NCBI GenBank assembly: GCA_016928865.1
Contig: JAFGJX010000054.1
Span: 1-41,378, forward strand
Direction: 5' to 3'
DNA: 41,378 nt
Source: Spirochaetota bacterium
GTDB taxonomy: Bacteria > Spirochaetota > UBA4802 > UBA5550
The position numbers and the translations under genes are program-made. This document shows, in pieces, positions 19,847-27,966 of this stretch. Below the pieces are notes generated by a model. It ran no database searches, was not told where the DNA came from, and was given only the letters and a program-made list of their open reading frames with translations. The number at the start of each line of letters is the position of its first letter. The first letter of the stretch is position 1.

Positions 19847-20323
19847 TTACTCCTTTAAGAGCGACACCCGCCCGGTCCGCATCAGCTCCTTGATGCCGTA
19901 CGGCTTGAGCAGCTCGATAAAATTGTTTATGTGGTCCGGATCGCCCTTCACCCCCAGGGTGATGGTCTTGTTCGAAATATCGGCGATATCCGCCCGGAAT
20001 ATCTCGCCCAGCTGGTATATTTCCGGCCTCTTCACAGGAGGAGCCGTCACCTTCACCAGAACCAGCTCCCGCTCGACAGTGGGGACGCACGTGTGGTCGC
20101 TTACCTTAATGACGTCAATGAGCTTGTTGAGCTGTTTTTTCACCTGCTCGATCACCCGGTCGTCGCCGCGGACCACGATCGTCATGACAGACACGTCCTC
20201 CTGCTCGGTGGCGCTCACGGCCAGGGAGTCAATGTTGTAGCCCCGCGCGGAGAAGAGGCCGGCCACGCGCGCGAGGACACCGAACCGGTTTTCAACCTTG
20301 ACCGATATGACATACTGTTTCAT
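19847..20323 (-). CDS. ilvN: Acetolactate synthase small (regulatory) subunit
   Basis: A 158-residue regulatory subunit that binds valine through an N-terminal ACT domain and activates IlvB. The typical opening MKQYVISVKVENRFGVLARVAGLFSARGYNIDSLAVSATEQ is seen across residues 1-41, cut here into VENRFGVLARVAGLFS and RGYNIDSLAVS. The C-terminal domain has LVLVKVTAPPVKRPEIYQL. The ATG at 20323 is preceded by CGGAGATACC; an in-frame ATG at 20347 lies 2 nt after ilvB but has a worse-spaced site and gives an atypical extension. It lies between ilvB and ilvC. Confidence 0.95.
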   Translation of the reverse strand: MKQYVISVKVENRFGVLARVAGLFSARGYNIDSLAVSATEQEDVSVMTIVVRGDDRVIEQVKKQLNKLIDVIKVSDHTCVPTVERELVLVKVTAPPVKRPEIYQLGEIFRADIADISNKTITLGVKGDPDHINNFIELLKPYGIKELMRTGRVSLLKE

Positions 20324-20349
20324 GGTATCTCCGTTAGAAGCTGTCATGG

Positions 20350-22029
20350 CTATGCGAGAAGCTCCCTCATGATGATCTCCTTGAACGACTGGCCTGCCGG
20401 CACCATCGGGTACACATTCTCCTCTCGGGAGACCCGAAAATCGAGTATGATGGGCCTGTCGGTTATATCAAGCGCCTGCCGCAGGGCGGGCGCCACCTCC
20501 TCGTTCTTTTCTATCCTGAACCCCGCCGCCCCGTATGCCTCGGCGAGCTTCACGAAATCGGGCGCAAAATCGATGCAGGTGTGGCTGTAGCGCTTCTCCC
20601 AGAAGAGCTGCTGCCACTGCCGAACCATCCCCAGGAAGCCGTTGTTCAGGATAGCTATGAGGACCGGAAGCCGGTGCTGAACCGCAACGATCAGCTCCTG
20701 AATGTTCATCTGGATGGAGCCGTCGCCGGCGATATCGATGACCCGCCTGTCAGGCCGCGCGAGCTGCGCGCCGATGGCGGCGGGAAATCCGTATCCCATG
20801 GTGCCGAGGCCGCCAGAAGAGATGAAGGTGCGCGGCTCGGTGTACTTGTAGAACTGCGCCGCCCACATCTGGTTCTGGCCGACCTCGGTGCAGATGATCG
20901 CCTCGCCGTTCGTCTGCCGGTATATCTCTTCCACCACGTACTGCGGTTTAATCGACGTGCCATTGTTTTTCTCATAGGTGAGGGGATGATCGCGCTTCAT
21001 AACGCTGATCTCCTCGATCCACGCGGATATCTCCGGCGCCTTTATCTGCTTGTTCATCTCCGCAAGCACGTATTTGCAGTCTCCTACTATGGGAACGTCC
21101 ACTTTCACGGTCTTGCTCACCGACGCGGGGTCGATGTCGATATGGATTACCTTCGCGTTCGGGATGAACTCCGCGATCTTGCCCGTGACCCGGTCGTCAA
21201 AACGCGCGCCGACCGCTATGAGCACGTCTGATTCGTTCACCGCGTGATTCGCGTAATAGGTACCGTGCATACCCAGCATCTCCAGGGCCAGCGGGTCGGT
21301 CTCCGGATACACGCCAAGGCCCAGCAGGGTCGTGGTGACAGGGATCCCGGTCTTTTTCACGAATTCCCTGAGCTCCTGTGACGCGTTCGATATCACGACC
21401 CCGCCGCCGGCGTAAATGACGGGCCGCTTTGCCGTCTCGATGAGATGACACGCTTTCCGGATCTGCCCCTGGTGCCCCTCGTACACCGGCTTGTAGCTGC
21501 GGATGTTCACGGTATCAGGATAGCTGAAACGGTGCTCGCCATTGGATATGTCCACGGGCACATCAATGAGCACGGGACCCGGCCTGCCGGTCGACGCGAT
21601 ATAAAAGGCCTCTTTTATGATGCGTGAAAGGTCGGCGATGTCCTGGACCAGGTAATTGTGCTTTGTTATAGGCCGGGTAATGCCGGTCGAGTCAACCTCC
21701 TGGAAGGCATCGTTCCCGATCTGCTCCCGCTTCACCTGGCCGGTGAAAACCACCAGGGGCACCGAATCCAGGTGCGCGGTGGCGATTCCGGTCACGCAGT
21801 TGGTCGCGCCTGGGCCCGAGGTGGCGATAACAACGCCCACCCTGCCCGACGCCCGGGCATAGCCGTCGGCGGCGTGCACAGCGCCCTGCTCGTGCCGTGT
21901 GAGAATGAACTTGAAGGGCGCGTTATGCAGGGCGTGGAAAATCGGGATTACCACGCCGCCGGGGTAGCCGAACATGTACTCGACCTTCTCCTTTTTAAGG
22001 GATTCAACGATGATATCCGCGCCCTTCAT
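20350..22029 (-). CDS. ilvB: Acetolactate synthase large (catalytic) subunit
   Basis: A 559-residue thiamine-diphosphate enzyme condensing two pyruvates, or pyruvate with 2-oxobutyrate. Features are the catalytic Glu region [18 protein letters not shown], the [12 protein letters not shown] loop, the FAD-binding middle domain ([14 protein letters not shown] style, seen as [19 protein letters not shown]), and the ThDP/Mg motif [12 protein letters not shown] to [12 protein letters not shown]. First ATG at 22029 gives the usual N-terminus [25 protein letters not shown]; the longer frame begins at a GTG without a ribosome site. It is the first gene of the ilvBNC operon with a promoter about 110 bp upstream. 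Confidence 0.96.
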   Translation of the reverse strand: MKGADIIVESLKKEKVEYMFGYPGGVVIPIFHALHNAPFKFILTRHEQGAVHAADGYARASGRVGVVIATSGPGATNCVTGIATAHLDSVPLVVFTGQVKREQIGNDAFQEVDSTGITRPITKHNYLVQDIADLSRIIKEAFYIASTGRPGPVLIDVPVDISNGEHRFSYPDTVNIRSYKPVYEGHQGQIRKACHLIETAKRPVIYAGGGVVISNASQELREFVKKTGIPVTTTLLGLGVYPETDPLALEMLGMHGTYYANHAVNESDVLIAVGARFDDRVTGKIAEFIPNAKVIHIDIDPASVSKTVKVDVPIVGDCKYVLAEMNKQIKAPEISAWIEEISVMKRDHPLTYEKNNGTSIKPQYVVEEIYRQTNGEAIICTEVGQNQMWAAQFYKYTEPRTFISSGGLGTMGYGFPAAIGAQLARPDRRVIDIAGDGSIQMNIQELIVAVQHRLPVLIAILNNGFLGMVRQWQQLFWEKRYSHTCIDFAPDFVKLAEAYGAAGFRIEKNEEVAPALRQALDITDRPIILDFRVSREENVYPMVPAGQSFKEIIMRELLA

Positions 22030-22141
22030 CTTCAAGTTTGTTCTCCGCACACGATAAAATAAACTCTTCTACAATATCATGATCAGATGACGGCATCCAT
22101 AATGCAATAAATAATCATGAATAATAAAGAAGAAAGTGTTT

Positions 22142-22169
22142 AACATACGTTTTATCGCTTTTTTGTCAA
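22142..22169 (-). promoter_or_regulatory. Predicted promoter of ilvBNC
   Basis: Minus strand: consensus -35 TTGACA (22169-22164), 16-bp spacer and -10 TATGTT (22147-22142). The leader before ilvB is about 105 nt, AT-rich, and contains a short Ile-rich reading frame (22083-22118). Confidence 0.55.
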
Positions 22170-22293
22170 TTTTTTTTCTTTATATATTTGGGCCCTTCAC
22201 CGGCTTTTTCCACAGATTGAGAAAAAATCCTTGAAATAAAACATTATCCGATTATTCTAACAAGCGATGGCGGATGCAGGATAATTCGCCATA

Positions 22294-23232
22294 ATGCGTC
22301 AACAATCAACCGGGACCGGATCACGAGCGCCGATGCTTGATAAATTCGTAGATGAAATCTTCAGCAGGATCGTCGGGTACAACTCGAAGGCAAACAACGA
22401 CGCCATCCCCCATTCCGACAACTTCGCCAAAGAGATCCAGTCGCTTCTGGGCATCGACCAGCCTGAAATCGAAAGAATCATTCGCATCCTGAAGGATTCC
22501 CATAAAATATTCTCGTTTGAAATCATAAAGGAAGACCCCGAAAACGAAATCAAGCGTATCGAGGGCTACGTGGAGACGGACCTTCAGACCATACGCAAGC
22601 TGAAAAACTACTTCCAGAAGCTCCTCATGGACGAGTACGAAAAGCAGTTCAACAAGCGCATGCTGGTACACCAGATCGTGAAGGACATGTACGCGCGGCC
22701 CAGCTTCTATAAAAACACGCTGCTCGGGCAGGTCGGCAACAAGGCCATCATGCTCGAGGAGTACGAAGGATTAATCGAACGAAACTTCAATGAATTCACC
22801 GACTCCTGGAAATCAAAAAAGCTCACCGAACTGATGGCGATGACCGAGAACAAGCTGCTGCGCGACCCTCTGGGCAAGAAGACGGGCCCGGCGCAGGCAA
22901 ACAAGGGCGCGGCATCAAAACAACGCGCGGTGGATTCGGAGCAGTATCAGAATTACGCCGCGGATAAATCGAAACAGTCGCTCGACAAGGTGCTGCAGAT
23001 ATACGGCGTGGAGTTTTTCTTCAGAATACACCTGAGAAAATATGAATTCGAATCGCTGCGCGACATCATTGAGAGCGGAATAATCGACCGCCGCGCCGAC
23101 CTCATGAAGCTGAAGGAGATGATCCAGCGAATGAAGTCAAACACGGACAGGGACCCGAAGATCCTCGAGCATACCGAACAGATATACAGGCTCGAGAGGA
23201 TCATTTCAAGGCAGATGCTCTACAGCCACTGA
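22294..23232 (+). CDS. Helical cytosolic protein of unknown function
   Basis: A 312-residue, strongly charged protein without signal peptide or membrane helix. It is almost wholly alpha-helical by pattern, with a long helix around residues 85-125 (ETDLQTIRKLKNYFQKLLMDEYEKQF) and a C-terminal coiled-coil-like stretch (RADLMKLKEMIQRM; EQIYRLERIISRQML). A flexible Gly/Ala/Gln-rich linker lies around 195-220. Residues 15-80 resemble a small winged-helix-like arrangement, but I cannot assign a family. The start has a weak AGGA site; a later ATG at 22333 (MLDKFVDEIFSR) is possible. A candidate promoter TTGAAA-N16-TATTCT lies at 22231-22258. Divergent from ilvB; ends 12 bp before the convergent thioredoxin gene. 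Confidence 0.75.
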   Translation: MRQQSTGTGSRAPMLDKFVDEIFSRIVGYNSKANNDAIPHSDNFAKEIQSLLGIDQPEIERIIRILKDSHKIFSFEIIKEDPENEIKRIEGYVETDLQTIRKLKNYFQKLLMDEYEKQFNKRMLVHQIVKDMYARPSFYKNTLLGQVGNKAIMLEEYEGLIERNFNEFTDSWKSKKLTELMAMTENKLLRDPLGKKTGPAQANKGAASKQRAVDSEQYQNYAADKSKQSLDKVLQIYGVEFFFRIHLRKYEFESLRDIIESGIIDRRADLMKLKEMIQRMKSNTDRDPKILEHTEQIYRLERIISRQMLYSH

Positions 23233-23244
23233 ACCTGCCTTTCC

Positions 23245-23802
23245 CTATTTCGCCCCGCACGGAACCTTGCCGTCCATATAGTCCTTGAACGGCACCTTCT
23301 TCTGATAGCATTCTTCACGTATATAGCTCAGGAGCGGCAGGAAGGTCTCCTTGTTGATATAGCCGGGGATCTTGGTGATAAGGTTGCCCTCGCGGTCCAT
23401 AAACACAACGGTGGGCAGTCCCTGCACGCCGAGCATCATGCTGAACTCCTGCTTCGTGAGCAGATGGTTCTTGTACCTGATCGTCTCGTTATGATTCTTA
23501 TCCGTGTATATCCTGATGGCTATATAATTATCCCTGAGGTTTTTCGCCACCTCGGGATCGGTGAATACTTCCGCCTCCATCTTGCGGCACCATCCGCACC
23601 AGTCGGCGTAGAAATCCATTACGATGTGCTTCCGCTTTTCCGACGCGAGCTTCAGGCCCTCATTGAAATTATGCCAGGTAATGCTGGCCTCGGCCCTGTC
23701 GGGGGCCGCCTTCATCTCCGTACCCTGTTTTGAAGACTTTGAACATGCGGGAACAACAAGCAGCGTTATCAGGACCATCAAAAGGATGTTGATTCTATAC
23801 AT
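23245..23802 (-). CDS. Thioredoxin-fold lipoprotein
   Basis: A 185-residue lipoprotein with a lipobox LVVPAC (Cys20), so anchored in a membrane facing the periplasm. Its thioredoxin fold has the redox motif YADWCGWCRKME (Cys69, Cys72), a Trp-Cys-Gly-Trp-Cys pattern as in the DsbD C-terminal domain and related thioredoxin-like reductases, and the cis-proline segment GVQGLPTVVFMDREG. Two further cysteines near the C-terminus (EECYQKK and KVPCGAK) could form another disulfide. GGGAG precedes the ATG. It probably reduces disulfides in exported proteins or cytochrome c precursors; no Dsb or Ccm genes are adjacent, so the partner is open. Confidence 0.88.
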   Translation of the reverse strand: MYRINILLMVLITLLVVPACSKSSKQGTEMKAAPDRAEASITWHNFNEGLKLASEKRKHIVMDFYADWCGWCRKMEAEVFTDPEVAKNLRDNYIAIRIYTDKNHNETIRYKNHLLTKQEFSMMLGVQGLPTVVFMDREGNLITKIPGYINKETFLPLLSYIREECYQKKVPFKDYMDGKVPCGAK

Positions 23803-23999
23803 TTGGATCTCCCACTTTCCATGAACATTACGCCTGCAAGCGGATACTCGATTGCAGGTAAAAGTCGATATGCCGATATGTCAAATAAAATACGAAAAAT
23901 CATTATTTAAGAATTTAATTAATTTCTTTATATTAGTCAAGCTTTTTTGCTTTAAAATTTCATTGACCCGCTAAATTGCTTCAGAACAGGATGTTAGTC

Positions 24000-24626
24000 A
24001 TGGGAAAAACCGCGGTAAAAAACCGGATCGGCATTATCATCGCCACTAAAATTGAAGCGGAGCCCTTTATCAGCGGTCTCGGCCTTACAGCGGCTGAGAC
24101 GAGGCCGGTGCGCACCTGGAGCGGCGACCGCATCGTCCTCGCCATTTCTGAGATCGGAAAAGCAAACGCGGCAATCGCCACCGCGCATTGTCTGGAAACG
24201 CACCGCCCGTCACTGATATTGAATTTCGGCGCTGCCGGCGCGGCCGACCCGAAGATATCAATCGGCGACATCTACCATGTCGACAGGGTATACGAACTTG
24301 ACCGCCCTCAGATGACGCAGCCTTCGATGCCGGTAATCCACAAGCCGGATATCCTCAAGGGTTTCCGCCGCGCGTCATGCGGGACAGGAGACCGGCCCGC
24401 GCTGGAAACGCACGAACGCGCTCACGCGGCGCAGTTCGCGGACATTGTCGACATGGAAGCATCGGCCATTGTTCAGGCCTGCGGCCTGTACGGCGCGACG
24501 TGCCATATCTTCAAGGTGGTCACCGATACTGCAGGATGTACCGTGCGGGACATCATACGAAACATGCTGGCGACACGGCATTCGCTGTTCGAATTCTACC
24601 GGGACCGCGTGGCTCCCCTCCTGTAA
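24000..24626 (+). CDS. Nucleoside phosphorylase-fold hydrolase (MTA/SAH nucleosidase-like)
   Basis: A 208-residue PNP/UDP-fold enzyme. Visible are the N-terminal strand with active-site acid (IGIIIATKIEAEPFI), the IGKANAAIATAHCLE helix, the NFGAAGAADPKISIGDIYHV core and VDMEASAIVQACGLYG, whose M-E pair binds the ribose. TDTAG follows, where the Asp equals the catalytic acid of MTA/SAH nucleosidases. The family removes adenine from 5'-methylthioadenosine or SAH, or hypoxanthine from futalosine in MqnB. The DMEA and TD pattern favours the Pfs group; identity over MqnB is not certain. ATG at 24000 has AGG 9 nt upstream; an ATG at 23991 and a TTG at 23976 are alternatives. It ends 9 bp before the convergent flavodoxin gene. 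Confidence 0.75.
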   Translation: MGKTAVKNRIGIIIATKIEAEPFISGLGLTAAETRPVRTWSGDRIVLAISEIGKANAAIATAHCLETHRPSLILNFGAAGAADPKISIGDIYHVDRVYELDRPQMTQPSMPVIHKPDILKGFRRASCGTGDRPALETHERAHAAQFADIVDMEASAIVQACGLYGATCHIFKVVTDTAGCTVRDIIRNMLATRHSLFEFYRDRVAPLL

Positions 24627-24635
24627 CGCCGGTGA

Positions 24636-25610
24636 TCAGGAAACACCCGGCTGAGGACCTCCCCCCCGGAGCTCGGCCGGCTCTATGATCGTGATGGCGT
24701 GCTTCTTCAGAAAATCACGGAACCCGTATACCTTTTTCCCCAGGAAGGCCATGTCTATCGCCTGCGCCGGGCAGTTGTTAACGCATCCCATGCACGCGAT
24801 ACACCCTTTCTTGTCGATATGTGGGGTTTCAATATCTATCACGCCGACGGGGCATTTCTCAACGCAGATGCCGCATTTGGTGCATCGCTTACTGTCGATC
24901 GTGTGTCTCGTTATCATGAGCCTGGTAAGCTTCACCTGAAAGGACCCCTTGATAAATTCACCCGCGTAGAACTCCTTCTTGAAGGCAGGAGGCGTGCCGC
25001 CGCGCACCGTTGAGAGGACCTTCTTGGCGAAATCACGCACCTGACGATATATCTCTTCGTTCGGGCGGTCCCGATACTTGAGAATTCTCTTCTCATTTCC
25101 CATGGACCAGGTCGGCGCGAAGGTGGACATGTTCCCGAATGTCGCAATCCCCACAGGGACGCCTCCCCTGTCCGCCAGCAGCTGAAGGAGGTACCAGGCG
25201 GTGTTGTACTGGTTGTCGCCCGGTCCGCCGAAGGTGGAATACGCGGCCACCGGCGTGCCTTCAATCCGCGGGATGTCCCGGAGCCAGTCCCGCACGTTTC
25301 CAGGCACGTCAAGGTAGTAGACCGGGGTGCCCATGATGATGAGGTCATAATTCTTCATCGTGGATTCGTCGCACTCGCGTATGTCAAGGGCCCGCACCCT
25401 CAGCCCGAGTCGTTCCAGGGTCCTGCCGATCAACCGCCCGTTCCGGGCGGTATGACCCGCCTGGCTGTACCAGAGAATAAGCGCCGTTTTAGGGTCGTTG
25501 GTTTTCATTGTCTGCCCCGCAGTACCGATCTGCTCCTCCGCGCAGCCGGGAAGAACGGCCATTGCCGCGGCCCCGGCGCTTTTGAGTAAAAACTTCCTCC
25601 GCGTATCCAT
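24636..25610 (-). CDS. Tat-exported flavodoxin-ferredoxin fusion (EFR1-like) lipoprotein
   Basis: A 324-residue protein. The N-terminus has a twin-arginine-like motif TRRKFLLK and an LPGC lipobox (Cys23), indicating folded export and lipid anchoring. Residues 43-200 form a flavodoxin-like FMN domain (LILWYSQAGHTARNG phosphate loop; IIMGTPVYYLDVPG; STFGGPGDNQ). From about 243 there are two [4Fe-4S] motifs, CTKCGICVEKCP and CIACMGCVNNCP. Such fusions move electrons between iron-sulfur clusters and flavin; most family members are cytosolic, so the export signal is unusual. AGGGGGGG precedes the ATG at 25610. Downstream of the tetR gene by about 100 bp on the same strand, so co-expression is possible. 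Confidence 0.87.
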   Translation of the reverse strand: MDTRRKFLLKSAGAAAMAVLPGCAEEQIGTAGQTMKTNDPKTALILWYSQAGHTARNGRLIGRTLERLGLRVRALDIRECDESTMKNYDLIIMGTPVYYLDVPGNVRDWLRDIPRIEGTPVAAYSTFGGPGDNQYNTAWYLLQLLADRGGVPVGIATFGNMSTFAPTWSMGNEKRILKYRDRPNEEIYRQVRDFAKKVLSTVRGGTPPAFKKEFYAGEFIKGSFQVKLTRLMITRHTIDSKRCTKCGICVEKCPVGVIDIETPHIDKKGCIACMGCVNNCPAQAIDMAFLGKKVYGFRDFLKKHAITIIEPAELRGGGPQPGVS

Positions 25611-25712
25611 GCCCCCCCCTTTACGCCGTCCGGCCTCTTCACTCTGGCGCTGTCCGGCCCAAATAATGGAAAACGATAACGCCCTGCATGCGTTCTGTCA
25701 AGTATCATACGT

Positions 25713-26255
25713 TCATGCTTGCATTCTGTCAGAATACAGCTCCTTCAGCAGGCGGCGAAATTCTGCTTCAGTATGATAATGCCGGAGCTGCTTCAGGCCG
25801 ATGAAGAGAGAATAGTCCCGGTAGGAGCGGACCCGCGCCCTGTCGGAACCCATGCCCGAGGCCATGTGCAGTTCCTGTATGTATTCCAGCCTGCGCCGGT
25901 CCATGCGGTCCTGGAAGCGCTTCACAATCGGATCATACAATGCCCAGGCGCGGATAGCCAGCTCAAGACCGCCGGACAGATTGAACGTCAGATCCGTAAG
26001 CATCCTGAGCCGTTCACGCGGGGTACTGCCGCCGCTCGTTACCTGAAGCACGTCGCGCGTTGAAATATTCTCATAGTAGTCCAGGAGGCTCCTGATATAC
26101 TTTTCACGGCTGGCGAAATGATGGTAAAACGACCCCTTGGTCTTCCCGGTACGGCGGGCAAGGCTTTCAATGGAAAGCATCGAAGGGCCCCTTGTTTCAA
26201 GGATTTTCAACCCCTCTTCCAGCCATGATGTTTTCGCATCTTTTTTACTTGACAC
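25713..26255 (-). CDS. TetR-family transcriptional regulator
   Basis: A 180-residue repressor with a TetR DNA-binding domain (GLKILETRGPSMLSIESLARRTGKTKGSFYHHFASREKYI, where GSFYHHF is the recognition helix) and an all-helical ligand-binding half. Start is GTG at 26255 with AGGTGGGG just upstream; this choice gives a normal N-terminus. The 21-bp palindrome at 26267-26287 lies immediately before this site, which implies autoregulation. It is divergent from the acyl-CoA synthetase-like gene and upstream of the flavodoxin-ferredoxin gene, the probable regulon. The ligand may be an acyl-CoA or an organic acid, by context only. Confidence 0.9.
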   Translation of the reverse strand: MSSKKDAKTSWLEEGLKILETRGPSMLSIESLARRTGKTKGSFYHHFASREKYIRSLLDYYENISTRDVLQVTSGGSTPRERLRMLTDLTFNLSGGLELAIRAWALYDPIVKRFQDRMDRRRLEYIQELHMASGMGSDRARVRSYRDYSLFIGLKQLRHYHTEAEFRRLLKELYSDRMQA

Positions 26256-26266
26256 GCCCCCACCTC

Positions 26267-26287
26267 CATACCATACGGTATGGTATG
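26267..26287. promoter_or_regulatory. TetR operator: perfect 21-bp palindrome
   Basis: CATACCATAC (26267-26276) and GTATGGTATG (26278-26287) are exact reverse complements about a single central base. The site lies between the divergent tetR start (26255) and the acyl-CoA synthetase start (26343), so one bound dimer could control both genes. A TTGACA at 26249-26254 on the plus strand could be a -35 with its -10 under the palindrome. Confidence 0.85.
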
Positions 26288-26342
26288 TTTATTGTATACG
26301 CGGGCCTGCGGGTCAAGTATTTTTCCCCCCGGGGTGGATCTC

Positions 26343-27860
26343 ATGAATCAGCAGAACGAATCAGGCCGGCATGAACCGCTCGACAGAATGTTCAACCCGA
26401 AGAGCATCGCCATTGTGGGCGTTTCTTCCGGGGGATTCAGCTTCGGCAGGAGCATCCTCCTGTCTCATCTCGCCATCGGATACGAGGGAACACTCTATCC
26501 CGTAAACAGGCGCGGGGGCACCGTGGAGGGACTGACCGCCTATCCCTCCATCGAGGATATTCCCGGCGCCATTGATTTCGCCATCATTGCCGTTCCGGCG
26601 CCGCACGTCCCGGCTGCGGTCGAGGCCTGCCGGCAAAAGGGCGCCGTCGGCGCCGAGATACTGTCAGCCGGCTTCCGCGAGACCGGCACGCCGGAAGGAA
26701 GGGCCCTCGAAGACGAGGTGCGGGCAATCGCGGACCGCGGCATCCGGGTGGTGGGGCCCAACTGCTTCGGCATCTACTGTCCGAAATCGGGACAGACGCT
26801 CCTTCCCGGGCCGAACCTGTCGCGGGAGCCGGGCGGCGTCGCCTTCCTTTCGCAGAGCGGCGGCCACGCGGTCGACTTCAGTCTCATTGGCACATGGCGC
26901 GGCGTCCGGTTCTCAAAGGTGGTCAGCTTCGGGAACGGCTGCGACCTCAGGGAGACAGAGATGCTGCGCTATCTCACGCAGGACGCCGAAACGATGGTGA
27001 TCTGCATGTATATCGAGGGCCTTGCCGATGGCCCCCATTTCCTCTCTGCGCTCAAGGCAGCCGCCATGGTTAAGCCGGTGCTGGTCATCAAGGGAGGACT
27101 TTCCGATTCAGGCGGCCGCGCCGCGGCAAGCCATACCGGGTCGATGGGCGGACAGAAACGGATATGGGAAGCCGCACTCCGGCAGAGCGGCGCGATCATG
27201 CTCGAATCAGTCGAGGAGCTTGCCGACGCGTCCCTCGCCTTTACCCTGCTCCCGCCGCGAACCTACCGCGGCTGTTCCATAGTGGGAGGCGGCGGCGCGC
27301 TCGGCATTGCGGCGGCCGACGCCGCGGAGTCGCTCGGGCTCGCCATTCCCCCGCTCCGCCCGGACCTGGCAGAGTCGGTCATGGAGCTCCTCCCGAAACC
27401 CGGGTCGAGCGCCGCCAATCCGATCGACGTGGCCAACCCCTTCGTACCGGCGCGAACCATCAAGGAGATCCTCCTCCGCGCCTCGGAGGACGATAAGATC
27501 GACCTGCACATACTCGTGTTCCTCATCTATCACTTCAAGGCGCAGAAGGATGTCATGGGCGTTGAAAACCTGAAGGACTTCGTACCGTCAGAGGAGATGG
27601 CGGATGCGTGCCGGGAAGCCAGGGAACTCACCAACAAGCCTGTTGTGCTCGTGATGCCGAACTATCGCCAGGAAGAGGACGCCCTGGACCTCGAAAAAGT
27701 CGTCCGGGAGACCCGCCGGCTCTTCCTTGAAGCCGGCATTCCGGTATACGACGATGTCAGGAACGCCCTGCGCGCCGTGGCATCGGTTTCCCGGTATTAT
27801 CGCCGCCGCGCGGCCAGGGCGGAAGCTGTAGCGCGCGTCAGCAAGACCCCCGGACAATAA
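26343..27860 (+). CDS. ADP-forming acyl-CoA synthetase alpha-type (CoA-binding) protein
   Basis: A 505-residue protein of the NDP-forming acetyl/acyl-CoA synthetase group. It has an N-terminal CoA-binding Rossmann domain (FNPKSIAIVGVSSGGFSFG; LYPVNRRGG), the VGPNCFGIYCP segment, and the succinyl-CoA-ligase-like domains (VAFLSQSGGHAVDFSL; VVSFGNGCDLRETEML). His264 in AASHTGSMGG corresponds to the phosphohistidine loop. The sequence ends without an ATP-grasp (beta) domain, and no beta-subunit gene lies in the window. GGTGGA precedes the ATG at 26343. Divergent from tetR across a shared operator. It would interconvert an acid, CoA and ATP only with a partner elsewhere; acting as a CoA-ligand sensor or protein-acetylation enzyme is a less likely option. 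Confidence 0.87.
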   Translation: MNQQNESGRHEPLDRMFNPKSIAIVGVSSGGFSFGRSILLSHLAIGYEGTLYPVNRRGGTVEGLTAYPSIEDIPGAIDFAIIAVPAPHVPAAVEACRQKGAVGAEILSAGFRETGTPEGRALEDEVRAIADRGIRVVGPNCFGIYCPKSGQTLLPGPNLSREPGGVAFLSQSGGHAVDFSLIGTWRGVRFSKVVSFGNGCDLRETEMLRYLTQDAETMVICMYIEGLADGPHFLSALKAAAMVKPVLVIKGGLSDSGGRAAASHTGSMGGQKRIWEAALRQSGAIMLESVEELADASLAFTLLPPRTYRGCSIVGGGGALGIAAADAAESLGLAIPPLRPDLAESVMELLPKPGSSAANPIDVANPFVPARTIKEILLRASEDDKIDLHILVFLIYHFKAQKDVMGVENLKDFVPSEEMADACREARELTNKPVVLVMPNYRQEEDALDLEKVVRETRRLFLEAGIPVYDDVRNALRAVASVSRYYRRRAARAEAVARVSKTPGQ

Positions 27861-27934
27861 TTAATATCATGGGAATTACCTGCATGCGGGCAGCTTTGTA
27901 TGAAGCCGCCCCCTCTCAAACGGGGCCCCTCCGG

Positions 27935-27958
27935 CATCCCCGTAATATCATAGGGATG
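27935..27958 (+). promoter_or_regulatory. Hairpin over the methyltransferase ribosome site
   Basis: CATCCC (27935-27940) pairs exactly with GGGATG (27953-27958), the only plausible ribosome-binding sequence before the ATG at 27967. It could limit translation. The same gap holds a CCCC/GGGG stem near 27910-27925 that may end the preceding transcript. Confidence 0.35.
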
Positions 27959-27966
27959 GTTTCATC

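Noticed and set aside
25139..25336. Possible extra small genes in the flavodoxin-ferredoxin region
   Set aside because: They lie fully inside a well-supported gene on the other strand.
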